The notes beneath the pieces were generated by a model. It searched no databases. It was not told where the DNA came from and saw nothing but the letters and a program-made list of their open reading frames with translations. Source: Avibacterium paragallinarum (GTDB lineage: Bacteria; Pseudomonadota; Gammaproteobacteria; Enterobacterales; Pasteurellaceae). Taken from it: DNA of 64,000 nucleotides. Position 1 is the stretch's first letter, and every line of letters begins with the position of its first letter. Shown here piece by piece: positions 16,557 through 24,930 of the stretch. Where the stretch lies: positions 434,001 through 498,000 of the forward strand of contig NZ_UGHK01000001.1 of NCBI RefSeq assembly GCF_900450705.1, written 5' to 3'. A program made the translations under genes and the position numbers.

Positions 16557-17243
16557 ATGTTTATGTTTTTATCCCACCCACTAGACCCTAACGATGTCGC
16601 GTGGCCGGGTGAACCAACGGTCAAAGTAACCCGTTGCACCGACATCACGGAAGATTGCCCATTTAGCAGTTTTATCAGCGAAATCCCCAACCATTGCGGG
16701 ACACATATGGACGCACCTCGCCACTTTGTGAAAAATGGCTTGAGTATCAACGAATTATCAATGGATTACTTCTGCCACAAGCAGGTCGCCTTGCTAGAAA
16801 TCCCCAAAGACGAAGGGGAGGGCATTACCCGTGCAGATCTTGAACCTTATGCCGAAATCTTATCCCAAGTGTCATTCGCCTTTTTACGCACGGGATTTGA
16901 AAAATATCGCACAGAAAACACCGCACTTTACCAAAACGAAGGGCCTTACATCGCCACCAGTGCGGGGCAATATTTATCCGATCACTTCCCGAACCTCAAA
17001 GGCGTTGGCATTGATTTCTTAGCCTTAGGCTCACCCTCCGCCCGTGTGCCTGCGAGCGAAAACCCGAAACTGTGCCACCAAGCCATTCTCGGCTACCACA
17101 CAGGGCGTTTCACCACCGTGATTGAAGATATGCACCTCGCCGACTTACCGCGTAATGCCAACATCGTGCAATTCATCAACGCCCCATTGCGTATCGCTGG
17201 GCTAGATTCCAGTCAGGTTACTTGCATTGTGGAACTTGAGTAA
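16557..17243 (+). CDS. Cyclase-family metal-dependent hydrolase inserted in the ketotetronate operon
   Basis: A 228-aa member of the cyclase family (kynurenine-formamidase-like, PF04199 type). The conserved metal site HCGTHMDAPRHF is at about residues 50-61, and the GIDFLALGSP segment lies near 151-160. Characterised relatives hydrolyse amides or lactone-like esters with Mn2+ or Zn2+. AAGGAG at 16544-16549 gives 7 nt to the ATG at 16557, and a preceding in-frame ATG at 16554 is only 4 nt away. The classic operon in E. coli or H. influenzae, as I know it, does not have this gene between otnI and denD. A role in opening a tetronate lactone is possible but is inference. Confidence 0.75.
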   Translation: MFMFLSHPLDPNDVAWPGEPTVKVTRCTDITEDCPFSSFISEIPNHCGTHMDAPRHFVKNGLSINELSMDYFCHKQVALLEIPKDEGEGITRADLEPYAEILSQVSFAFLRTGFEKYRTENTALYQNEGPYIATSAGQYLSDHFPNLKGVGIDFLALGSPSARVPASENPKLCHQAILGYHTGRFTTVIEDMHLADLPRNANIVQFINAPLRIAGLDSSQVTCIVELE

Positions 17244-17272
17244 TTAGTAACAGAACAACATAGGAGGAAACA

Positions 17273-18220
17273 ATGAAAATCATCATCACAGGTGGACAAG
17301 GATTCCTTGGACAACGTTTAGCAAAAACCTTGTTAAAACAGACCGCACTTCCGATTGAAGAACTCGTACTGATTGATGTGGTAAAACCCGTTGCACCAAA
17401 CAACGATCCAAGGGTGCGTTGCGTAGAAATGGATTTACGCAATCCGCAAGGATTAGAGCAAATTATTACAGAAAAAACCACCGCACTTTTTCATTTAGCC
17501 GCGATTGTGAGTAGCCACGCAGAACAAGATCCTGATTTAGGTTATGAAATTAACTTTCTTGCAACTCGCCATTTATTAGAAGCCTGTCGCAGAACCAATC
17601 CGAATATTCGCTTTATTTTCTCCAGTTCTTTAGCGGTGTTTGGCGGTGAGTTACCATCTGTGATTACAGGTAGCACAGCAGTAACACCACAATCCACCTA
17701 CGGCTCGCAAAAAGCGATGTGCGAGCTGTTGATTAACGATTACAGTCGCAAAGGGTTTGTTGATGGCTTGGTGGTGCGTTTGCCGACCATTTGCATTCGC
17801 CCCGGTAAGCCGAATAAAGCCGCGTCATCATTTGTAAGTAGCATTATGCGTGAACCTTTACATGGTGAAGACAGTATTTGCCCTGTATCAGAAGATCTCG
17901 GTTTATGGCTTTCTAGCCCAAATACCGTAGTAAATAACTTCATTCATTGCTTGCAATTAGCCAAATTACCCGCGCGTAGTTGGCACATTGTGAATTTGCC
18001 GGGATTTAGCGTTTCAGTGAAAGAAATGTTAGCCGATCTTGCAGAAATAAAAGGACGTGACATTTTACAGCACATCAAATTCCAATTTGATCCGCAAATC
18101 AATGACATTGTCGCAAGCTGGCCTGCACAAATTGATAACCATAAAGCTTTAGCATTGGGTTTTAAAGCAGATGAAGATTTTAAATCCGTGATTCAACAAT
18201 TTATTCAATATGATATGTAA
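17273..18220 (+). CDS. denD: D-erythronate dehydrogenase
   Basis: A 315-aa extended short-chain dehydrogenase/NAD-dependent epimerase-like enzyme. It has the nucleotide motif TGGQGFLGQRLA (residues 6-17) and the catalytic STYGSQKAMCE (Tyr-x-x-x-Lys type, YGSQK near residues 143-147). Its H. influenzae counterpart (HI1014) oxidises D-erythronate to 2-oxo-tetronate. AGGAGG lies directly upstream of the ATG. With ltnD it gives the operon two entry points into the same pathway. Confidence 0.88.
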   Translation: MKIIITGGQGFLGQRLAKTLLKQTALPIEELVLIDVVKPVAPNNDPRVRCVEMDLRNPQGLEQIITEKTTALFHLAAIVSSHAEQDPDLGYEINFLATRHLLEACRRTNPNIRFIFSSSLAVFGGELPSVITGSTAVTPQSTYGSQKAMCELLINDYSRKGFVDGLVVRLPTICIRPGKPNKAASSFVSSIMREPLHGEDSICPVSEDLGLWLSSPNTVVNNFIHCLQLAKLPARSWHIVNLPGFSVSVKEMLADLAEIKGRDILQHIKFQFDPQINDIVASWPAQIDNHKALALGFKADEDFKSVIQQFIQYDM

Positions 18221-18229
18221 GGGGGCAAT

Positions 18230-19696
18230 ATGCTTGGTTTACCTACGCCAATTATTGGCTTGATCATTGCTGTTTTTGTACTGGTTTATTTAGTTTTGAA
18301 GACACGTGTTCACGCCTTTATTGCAATGCTCATTGCTTCCTCCATTGCGGGGTTGATTGGTGGAATGAGTGCTCAAGAAACCTTAGGTGCGATCTCTAAA
18401 GGCTTTGGTGGCACCTTAGGGGGAATCGGGATTGTTATCGGTCTAGGCGTTATGATGGGAAGTATCCTTGAAGTGTCAGGCGCTGCCGAAAAAATGGCAT
18501 ATAGCTTTATCAAAATGCTTGGAAAGAAAAAAGAAGAATGGGCATTGGCTATTACAGGTTATGTTGTGAGTATTCCAATTTTTGTGGATTCCGCCTTTGT
18601 GATTTTATATCCCGTTGCCAAAGCACTTGCAAAAAACGGTAAACGTTCATTATTAACTTTAGGTGTAGCCCTTGCCGGTGGTTTAGTTGTTACACACCAT
18701 ACCGTGCCGCCAACACCGGGGCCATTAGGCGTTGCGGGATTATTTAACGTAGATATTGGCGCAATGTTGTTAGTGGGAATGTCGATGGCAGCCTTTCCTG
18801 TAATTGGTATTGTTCTCTATGCAAAATGGCTCAATAAAAAATACCCTGATTTTAATCAACAAGTCTTCACTCAAGAAGAATTGAAACAAAAATATGATGA
18901 TTACATTGAAAGTCGCGAAAAGAAAAATCTACCAAGTTTAGGGCTTTCTTTGCTGCCAATTTTATTGCCAATCGTGTTAATTTTTATCAAAGCGATTTTA
19001 GATTTAATCGCAAAAAGTAATCCTGAATTATCGCACAATGTGGTTTATCAAGCCTTTATTTTCCTTGGCCACCCCATCATTGCTTTAGCAATTAGTGTGT
19101 TGATTTCTGTTTATGCGTTATTGCCAAAAGTGGACAGAAATACCACCGCACTTCACTTAGAAGAAGGAGTGAAAACTGCAGGGATTATTTTATTAGTAAC
19201 TGGTGCAGGTGGTGCATTAGGTGCAGTATTGCGTGAAAGCGGTGCGGGGGCAGAACTTGCTAAACAAGTGGCATCTTTACCCATTTCACCCATTTTAATT
19301 CCATTTATCGTTTCTACCCTTGTTCGCTTTATTCAAGGCTCTGGCACGGTTGCGATGATTACAGCAGCATCCATTTCTGCCCCTATTTTAGCGCAAATCC
19401 CAGGGGTAAATATGTTACTTGCCGCTCAAGCTGCCACAATGGGATCACTTTTCTTCGGTTATTTCAACGACAGTTTATTCTGGGTAGTAAACCGTATGAT
19501 GGGCATTAGCGATGTGAAAAAACAAATGATTGTTTGGTCTGTTCCAACCACAATCGCTTGGGCTATTGGCGGTTCTATGGTGATTTTCGCTAACCTAATT
19601 TGGGGTAATGACGGTTCGTTATTTGACTTAATTTTACCTTTAGGTGTGCTTGGCGGAATCTTACTTTATGTAAACCGACAAAATAAACAAGGTTAA
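18230..19696 (+). CDS. GntP-family permease, probable tetronate importer
   Basis: A 488-aa inner-membrane symporter of the gluconate permease (GntP) family with about 12-14 helices. Conserved blocks include GFGGTLGGIGIVIGLGVMMG near residues 63-82, VVTHHTVPPTPGPLGVAG near 160-177 and RFIQGSGTVAMITAAS near 363-378. It is the HI1015-like last core gene of the operon, 9 nt after denD. The context predicts uptake of L-threonate or D-erythronate. Confidence 0.88.
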   Translation: MLGLPTPIIGLIIAVFVLVYLVLKTRVHAFIAMLIASSIAGLIGGMSAQETLGAISKGFGGTLGGIGIVIGLGVMMGSILEVSGAAEKMAYSFIKMLGKKKEEWALAITGYVVSIPIFVDSAFVILYPVAKALAKNGKRSLLTLGVALAGGLVVTHHTVPPTPGPLGVAGLFNVDIGAMLLVGMSMAAFPVIGIVLYAKWLNKKYPDFNQQVFTQEELKQKYDDYIESREKKNLPSLGLSLLPILLPIVLIFIKAILDLIAKSNPELSHNVVYQAFIFLGHPIIALAISVLISVYALLPKVDRNTTALHLEEGVKTAGIILLVTGAGGALGAVLRESGAGAELAKQVASLPISPILIPFIVSTLVRFIQGSGTVAMITAASISAPILAQIPGVNMLLAAQAATMGSLFFGYFNDSLFWVVNRMMGISDVKKQMIVWSVPTTIAWAIGGSMVIFANLIWGNDGSLFDLILPLGVLGGILLYVNRQNKQG

Positions 19697-19707
19697 CCTT
19701 AAATAAA

Positions 19708-19740
19708 TTCCGTGTGTTGTTTTCAATACACGGAACTTTT
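19708..19740 (+). terminator. Hairpin after the GntP-type gene
   Basis: TTCCGTGTGTTG pairs with CAATACACGGAA around TTTT, with a weak T4 tail. It may attenuate transcription into the two hydrolase genes. Confidence 0.6.
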
Positions 19741-19754
19741 CTAATGGAGGAAAT

Positions 19755-21110
19755 ATGAAAAAGTGCGGTCTTTTATTTTGTAGTTTTTTATGCTTGCTCA
19801 ATATCGCCAATGCCAATGATCAGCCCCAAGCACCAAATAGCGCCATAAAGATGACGTTAATTGGCGAAATTACCGAGCAAGGACAAAAAATTAGTGGTAT
19901 TGCTTTAGAGTATGAAGACAATATTTTATCGGGAGCAAACTTACGCCAACTGTATCAAGTGCAAACTCAATTAGATCAGCAAGCACCAATTTCTCGAACT
20001 GTTTTAAACGCCTATGTGAATCATCAAGCACAAAAATCTCACCAAGCAAACGCTGGGAAATTTGTCATTATTGAATTAGATACGCAAGATAAAAACGCCA
20101 TTCCTTATAATTTGCGTGAAGAAAATACGCAACCAATGACATTTAAGGCAAAAGATAAAAATGGCGAGATTATTTCAGTAGAAAAAATTCAACGTGCAAA
20201 AGTGCCTGAATATTACAATGATCGATTAATTCATCAGGTTGAACAAATGGGCTTGCTTAAATTAACAAATGGCAAAACCTTAGCTAAAACAAGTATTAAA
20301 CAATCAGCCACGCAAACAACGATTCATACCCCTTACCTAGATGAATTTATTGCCAAAACGGTAAAAGGAAATCCCACTGAAAACCAATTAGCTTATCGTT
20401 TTTATCGCCCACAACTTAACGTCAATCAAACTTATCCACTCACCCTATTCTTACACGGTTCAGGGCAAGTGGGCAGCGATAATCTCGCCCATTTGCTTTC
20501 CAGCAAGGGCTCGATAGCCACCCTCGCTTATGAAGCGGGCTTTGTCATCGCACCGCAATATTCATCGGTGTTTGATCCCTTTGATCCGCAAGGGGGCATT
20601 CATTGGCAAACGGATAATCGCCTTGATCTGGTGCTAGATCTTATCGATCACCAGTTGCAAAACGAGCCACAAATCGATCGCGATCGCATTTATCTTGTCG
20701 GGCTATCGCGTGGGGCGGAGGGGGCATTAAAACTGCTACAGAAACGACCGCACTTTTTTGCTGGGGCTTTATTAATGAGTGGACGAGAAGCGAACACATT
20801 AGAATGGATAGATGGCAATGCAAATATTGCCAATCTATCAATGCTCAAAAATGAAAATATTTGGTTTTTTCATAGCAAAGAAGACAAAGTTTCCCCCGTG
20901 CGTGGCTCAAGGATTAACTACGCCATTTTGCACGACCAGCTCAATGCGAAAAACGTCCACTACACCGAATTTACCATGCAACAAGCGGGCGATAACGGCA
21001 TCGTAAACGCCAACCCACACAACACTTGGGACGCAGTGTTTAACAGCCCCGAAGTCATTCAATGGCTGCTACACCAACGCCGCACCACTAACGAGGAGAA
21101 AACAAAATGA
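19755..21110 (+). CDS. Exported alpha/beta-hydrolase (PHB-depolymerase/peptidase-like)
   Basis: A 451-aa periplasmic or secreted protein. It has a signal peptide (about 1-21, cleaved after NIANA) and an N-terminal domain of about 190 residues with no recognised fold. The C-terminal hydrolase has LFLHGSGQVG (oxyanion region), the nucleophile elbow GLSRGAEGA, and a late Asp (KEDKVSP) and His (NPHNTWD). The fourth to seventh codons (AAGTGCGGT) are themselves an uptake signal. It is followed by a second hydrolase with a 4-bp overlap. Near the tetronate operon it may release substrates from esters or polymers outside the membrane. The substrate is unknown. Confidence 0.75.
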   Translation: MKKCGLLFCSFLCLLNIANANDQPQAPNSAIKMTLIGEITEQGQKISGIALEYEDNILSGANLRQLYQVQTQLDQQAPISRTVLNAYVNHQAQKSHQANAGKFVIIELDTQDKNAIPYNLREENTQPMTFKAKDKNGEIISVEKIQRAKVPEYYNDRLIHQVEQMGLLKLTNGKTLAKTSIKQSATQTTIHTPYLDEFIAKTVKGNPTENQLAYRFYRPQLNVNQTYPLTLFLHGSGQVGSDNLAHLLSSKGSIATLAYEAGFVIAPQYSSVFDPFDPQGGIHWQTDNRLDLVLDLIDHQLQNEPQIDRDRIYLVGLSRGAEGALKLLQKRPHFFAGALLMSGREANTLEWIDGNANIANLSMLKNENIWFFHSKEDKVSPVRGSRINYAILHDQLNAKNVHYTEFTMQQAGDNGIVNANPHNTWDAVFNSPEVIQWLLHQRRTTNEEKTK

Positions 21111-22906
21111 ACGCAAAAACCAGTTATATCATTGCTTTGATATTTCTTGCCATTACCCTATTGGCTTCTTATGTAGGCTTTCAAATTGAGCGTGATTTTG
21201 GGCGTATTGATGTACAAACAATCACAATTCCCACAGAAGAAAAACAACCGATGGTCGCCAAACTGTACCGCCCGATTTCCGCTACCGCACAAACGCCAAA
21301 ACCGGCATTATTAGCCTTACACGGTTATCAGAGTGATAAGGAAGCCACCAATACCTTCGGGGCGTTAGAGTTAGCCAAACGTGGATTTGTTGTACTCGCC
21401 ATCGATCATTTTGGACACGGCTATTCCACCAAATTACCCGCTTCCAATAAAACCATTAGCGGTGCAAACAATGGTTATCAATATTTAAAAACCTTACCCT
21501 TTGTTGATAAAGATCGACTGGGTATTTTTGGACATTCGACAGGTGCATTAAATGCGATTCGTGTGGCAAAATTAAATCCTGATCATAAAGCTGTAAACGG
21601 ATTAAGTAGTAATGGCGGTGATCCAGCGTTACATAATTATTTGCTTACACAAGGTTTATATGAAGAAATTGGCGGTTACCGTGAGAAAACATTTCCTGTT
21701 AAGGATTTGGTAACCAACACCGCACGCCTCAAAGCCTTTTCCTTGCCAGAAAATTCTACTTTGCAATGGGATCATACCTATGGCTCATTCGATGAGGGAA
21801 CGGCAAGACGTGCGGCGTTGGTTGATGGCACACATCTTGGCGTAATGATTGCCAGCCAAAGCAATAAAGAGGCGATTTTATGGTTTCATCAGGCGTTGCA
21901 AAATGGGGTGAAAGATCAAGATTGGCTTGACCCCGATCAGCAAACCTATTGGAACAAAGAGTTCTCAGGCTTGATCGCATTATTTAGTGCTATTCTTTCT
22001 GCGCTATTTTTAATAAATGGATTATTAAAACGTCCGTATTTTTCTGCTATCACTCAGCAAATTTCTGAGAAAACTACACTATCTACTAGAAAATGGTGGA
22101 TCTTTGCTGGCATTAATATTGCACTCACAATGTTACTTTATCCTATTTTTACTCAATGGGGCGGTGCCAATGAACCTATTGCTGCAACACTTGAGTTTAT
22201 GCCCCTTGAAATGGGAAATGGTATTATTAGCTGGCTTTTAGTCAGTGCGGTAATAAATTTGCTCTTTTTTGTATTATGGAAAAAAGCTAATCCAACCGTT
22301 TCATTACAAGAATTTGGCGTGCTTAATCACGCAAGTATCGGTTTGAAATCATTGGTGCTACGCTCGTTATTGTTAAGCACCATTGCCGTAGGTTACCTTT
22401 ATATTTTAACTTGCCTTGTACACACTTGGTTAGGCGTAGAATTGCGTTTTCTATGGCCACTTTTAAAACCACTCACCCTTGAAAGAGCGGAACTATTTAT
22501 CGTTTATTGGTTACCAATTTTGCTCTTTTTCTTTGCTTTCAATGGATTAATCATTGGCGTGCAAATGAAACAACCATTACAGAAAACATTTTCTGCCACA
22601 TTAATGTGTTGGTGGATAAAAACCATTATTTTTGCCGTCAGCGGTCTATTTATTTTATGGTTATTCCACTTCATTCCTGATTTTATGCAAATTGGGCCAG
22701 GGTTTGACTTGGTTGGCTTACCGCAATTCGGTGGACGTTGGATGATGATGCTCGCCGTAATCATTCCACAATTTATTGTATTCATTATTATCAACCATTG
22801 GTGTTATCTCAAAACAGGGTACATTTATCTTGGCGTGTTCTTTACTTCAATGCTAATGGCGTGGATTTTAGTTGGCGGACAAGTTATTGGGCGGTTTTTG
22901 GCGTAA
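21107..22906 (+). CDS. Membrane-embedded alpha/beta-hydrolase fusion protein
   Basis: A 599-aa protein with an unusual layout: an N-terminal membrane anchor (residues 7-27), a hydrolase domain with LALHGYQSDKEA, DHFGHGYST and the nucleophile elbow GHSTGA near 142, then about eight membrane helices from residue 285 to the end. The start overlaps the preceding hydrolase stop (ATGA). The hydrolase probably faces the periplasm if the N-terminal helix is an uncleaved signal anchor. I do not know a characterised homologue. The pair may be a two-step surface or periplasmic esterase system feeding the GntP-type permease. Confidence 0.7.
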   Translation: MNAKTSYIIALIFLAITLLASYVGFQIERDFGRIDVQTITIPTEEKQPMVAKLYRPISATAQTPKPALLALHGYQSDKEATNTFGALELAKRGFVVLAIDHFGHGYSTKLPASNKTISGANNGYQYLKTLPFVDKDRLGIFGHSTGALNAIRVAKLNPDHKAVNGLSSNGGDPALHNYLLTQGLYEEIGGYREKTFPVKDLVTNTARLKAFSLPENSTLQWDHTYGSFDEGTARRAALVDGTHLGVMIASQSNKEAILWFHQALQNGVKDQDWLDPDQQTYWNKEFSGLIALFSAILSALFLINGLLKRPYFSAITQQISEKTTLSTRKWWIFAGINIALTMLLYPIFTQWGGANEPIAATLEFMPLEMGNGIISWLLVSAVINLLFFVLWKKANPTVSLQEFGVLNHASIGLKSLVLRSLLLSTIAVGYLYILTCLVHTWLGVELRFLWPLLKPLTLERAELFIVYWLPILLFFFAFNGLIIGVQMKQPLQKTFSATLMCWWIKTIIFAVSGLFILWLFHFIPDFMQIGPGFDLVGLPQFGGRWMMMLAVIIPQFIVFIIINHWCYLKTGYIYLGVFFTSMLMAWILVGGQVIGRFLA

Positions 22907-22926
22907 AGATCAAGAGTAAAATACAA

Positions 22927-22947
22927 GGGGCGTATGCGACACGCCCC
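22927..22947 (+). terminator. Short GC hairpin without T tract
   Basis: GGGGCGT and ACGCCCC form a 7-bp stem 20 bp after the hydrolase stop. There is no T run, so it is a pause or transcript-end stabiliser at best. Confidence 0.4.
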
Positions 22948-23035
22948 TGAGGTTAGATTAATAATTCCGCCTTATCAAAAATCATCTATCCAAAACCTGT
23001 TTTAAAGAATAAAAGTGCTGTGTTTTCTAATCACA

Positions 23036-24286
23036 CTATGGCAACATTGCCTCTAGTTGCCATAATTCAGGATAGCTTTCACGGCGTTTGATGAGATGTG
23101 CTTGATCGCCGTCCACCATCACTTCAATGGCTCTTGGGCGGGAATTATAGGTGGAAGCCATACTTGCACCATAAGCCCCCGCTGAACGTTGGGCGATGAG
23201 ATCCCCTTGGGCGATCGCCAGCTCACGCTGTTTGCCTAAGAAATCAGAGGTTTCGCAAATTGGGCCGACCACATCATAAACTTTTGTTTCACGCGGTAGG
23301 CTGCGATCCACTTCGATAATCTTCATATAAGCTTGATACAACGCAGGGCGAATCATATCGTTCATTCCCGTGTCCACAATGGCGAAATTGCGGCTTTTAT
23401 TGCTTTTTAGGTATTCCACTTTGGTGACTAAAATTCCTGCGTTCGCGGTAATCGCACGGCCCGGTTCAAGAATAATTTCCAAGTTTGGATAATCTTTTAA
23501 TTTAGCTAATAACGCTTTTGCATATTCACTTGGGTGCGGTGCATTTTCATCTTTATAGGTTACGCCTAAGCCGCCGCCTAAATCTAAATGTTTTAGTTCG
23601 ATGCCATCTTGAGCAAGCTGCTGCATTAGCACGATCAAACGATCGGTGGCATCAAGGAACGGCTGAACTTCCGTGAGTTGTGAGCCGATATGGCAATCCA
23701 TTCCCGTAATTTTAATGTGTGGTAGCTGGCTTGCGATGCGATAGACTTCGCGGGCTTCATCGACACTCACGCCGAATTTATTTTCTTTCAAGCCTGTGGA
23801 AATGTAAGGGTGGGTGTGTGCATCCACATCGGGGTTTACACGCAAAGAAATGGGTGCGAGTTTGTTTAAACGCCCTGCCACCTCATTAATGCGATAAAGC
23901 TCCGCAAGGCTTTCTACGTTGAAACAACGAATGCCCACGTTTAACGCACGCTCAATTTCTTGTTCCGATTTTGCTACGCCAGAAAACACCACTTTGTTCG
24001 CTTCACCGCCCGCTGCAAGGACGCGTTCTAATTCTCCTTGCGACACAATATCAAAGCCCGATCCTAGCTTCGCCATAATGTTCAAAATGGCTAAATTTGG
24101 GTTGGATTTCACCGCAAAGCAAATAAGGTGGGGGTGATCGCCTAAAGCGTTATCAAAAGCGTGCCAGTGGCGTTCAAGGGTCGCACGGGAGTAAATATAA
24201 GCGGGTGTGCCGAATTGCTGGGCGATTTCAGCCACAGGCACTTGTTCTGCCATTAATTGATCGTCTTTATACTGAAAAAAATCCAT
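23036..24286 (-). CDS. lysA: Diaminopimelate decarboxylase
   Basis: A 416-aa PLP-dependent fold-III decarboxylase making L-lysine from meso-diaminopimelate. The PLP-lysine segment CFAVKSNPN is near residue 58. GLKENKFGVS, HIGSQL, the glycine loop LGGGLGVTY, EPGRAI and the active-site Cys in PICETSDFLG near 340 follow in order. The ATG at 24286 is chosen because AAAGGA precedes it. An earlier TTG adds two residues without support. It lies 10 nt downstream of lptM, the conserved arrangement. Confidence 0.95.
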   Translation of the reverse strand: MDFFQYKDDQLMAEQVPVAEIAQQFGTPAYIYSRATLERHWHAFDNALGDHPHLICFAVKSNPNLAILNIMAKLGSGFDIVSQGELERVLAAGGEANKVVFSGVAKSEQEIERALNVGIRCFNVESLAELYRINEVAGRLNKLAPISLRVNPDVDAHTHPYISTGLKENKFGVSVDEAREVYRIASQLPHIKITGMDCHIGSQLTEVQPFLDATDRLIVLMQQLAQDGIELKHLDLGGGLGVTYKDENAPHPSEYAKALLAKLKDYPNLEIILEPGRAITANAGILVTKVEYLKSNKSRNFAIVDTGMNDMIRPALYQAYMKIIEVDRSLPRETKVYDVVGPICETSDFLGKQRELAIAQGDLIAQRSAGAYGASMASTYNSRPRAIEVMVDGDQAHLIKRRESYPELWQLEAMLP

Positions 24287-24296
24287 TACCAATCCT

Positions 24297-24413
24297 TTAT
24301 TGTTGTGTTTGTGCGTTGTCTTTTTCTGGGAAATACAGCGGGCCTTTCACGCCGCAGCCCGTGGCAGCGAGGGTGATCGCCCCTAAAGTTAAACATAAAA
24401 TCAGTTTTTTCAT
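24297..24413 (-). CDS. lptM: LptM-type small lipoprotein (YifL)
   Basis: A 38-aa lipoprotein precursor. The signal sequence MKKLILCLTLGAITLAATGC ends in a lipobox with Cys20, and the mature part begins CGVKGPLYFPEKD. The CGxKGPLYFP block is the hallmark of YifL/LptM, which assists maturation of the LPS translocon LptD/E. It is placed between lysA and the divergent cyaY as in related genomes, and lysA follows after 10 nt, so the two form an operon. Confidence 0.92.
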   Translation of the reverse strand: MKKLILCLTLGAITLAATGCGVKGPLYFPEKDNAQTQQ

Positions 24414-24560
24414 TGGTGTTTCTCTTGGTTTTTGTGCTTAGATGATAAATCTTATGTATAGTAACGATATTTAGAGAAATTTCTATTCTTTTTTGCACTT
24501 TGTATAAATAGCAAAAACTCTCTATAATTCCGCCTTACCTATTTCGCTTATGGAAAAATT

Positions 24561-24869
24561 ATGAACGTTACAGAATTTCATCAAAATATTGAGCAAATTT
24601 GGCTCAGCATTGAAGAACAATTAGAAGAGCAAGATTGCGATGTGGATTGCGATACGCAAGGTTCGGTGTTTACTATCACCTTCCCTGATCGCAGCCAAGT
24701 GGTGGTAAACAAGCAAGAGCCATTGCTTGAACTCTGGCTTGCCAGCAAAGCAGGCGGTTTCCATTTTGCGTTCAAAGACGGGCAATGGATCGCCAATGAT
24801 GGCAAATTATTTTGGCAATGTTTGGAAGAAGCCTGTCGCGTACACGGCGAGCAAGTGCATTTCGCCTAA
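24561..24869 (+). CDS. cyaY: Iron-sulfur assembly protein CyaY (frataxin)
   Basis: A 102-aa frataxin homologue that modulates Fe-S cluster assembly on IscS/IscU. The N-terminal helix is rich in acidic residues (EEQLEEQDCDVDCD), which form the iron-binding ridge. The beta-sheet core holds QVVVNKQEPLLELWLASKAGG and the strongly conserved FHFAFKDGQW. It is divergent from lptM-lysA. Confidence 0.93.
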   Translation: MNVTEFHQNIEQIWLSIEEQLEEQDCDVDCDTQGSVFTITFPDRSQVVVNKQEPLLELWLASKAGGFHFAFKDGQWIANDGKLFWQCLEEACRVHGEQVHFA

Positions 24870-24930
24870 TGGCTCATTTCATCAATAAACAAAGTGCGGT
24901 GTATTTTTAACCAATTTTTCGCAAAAAATA

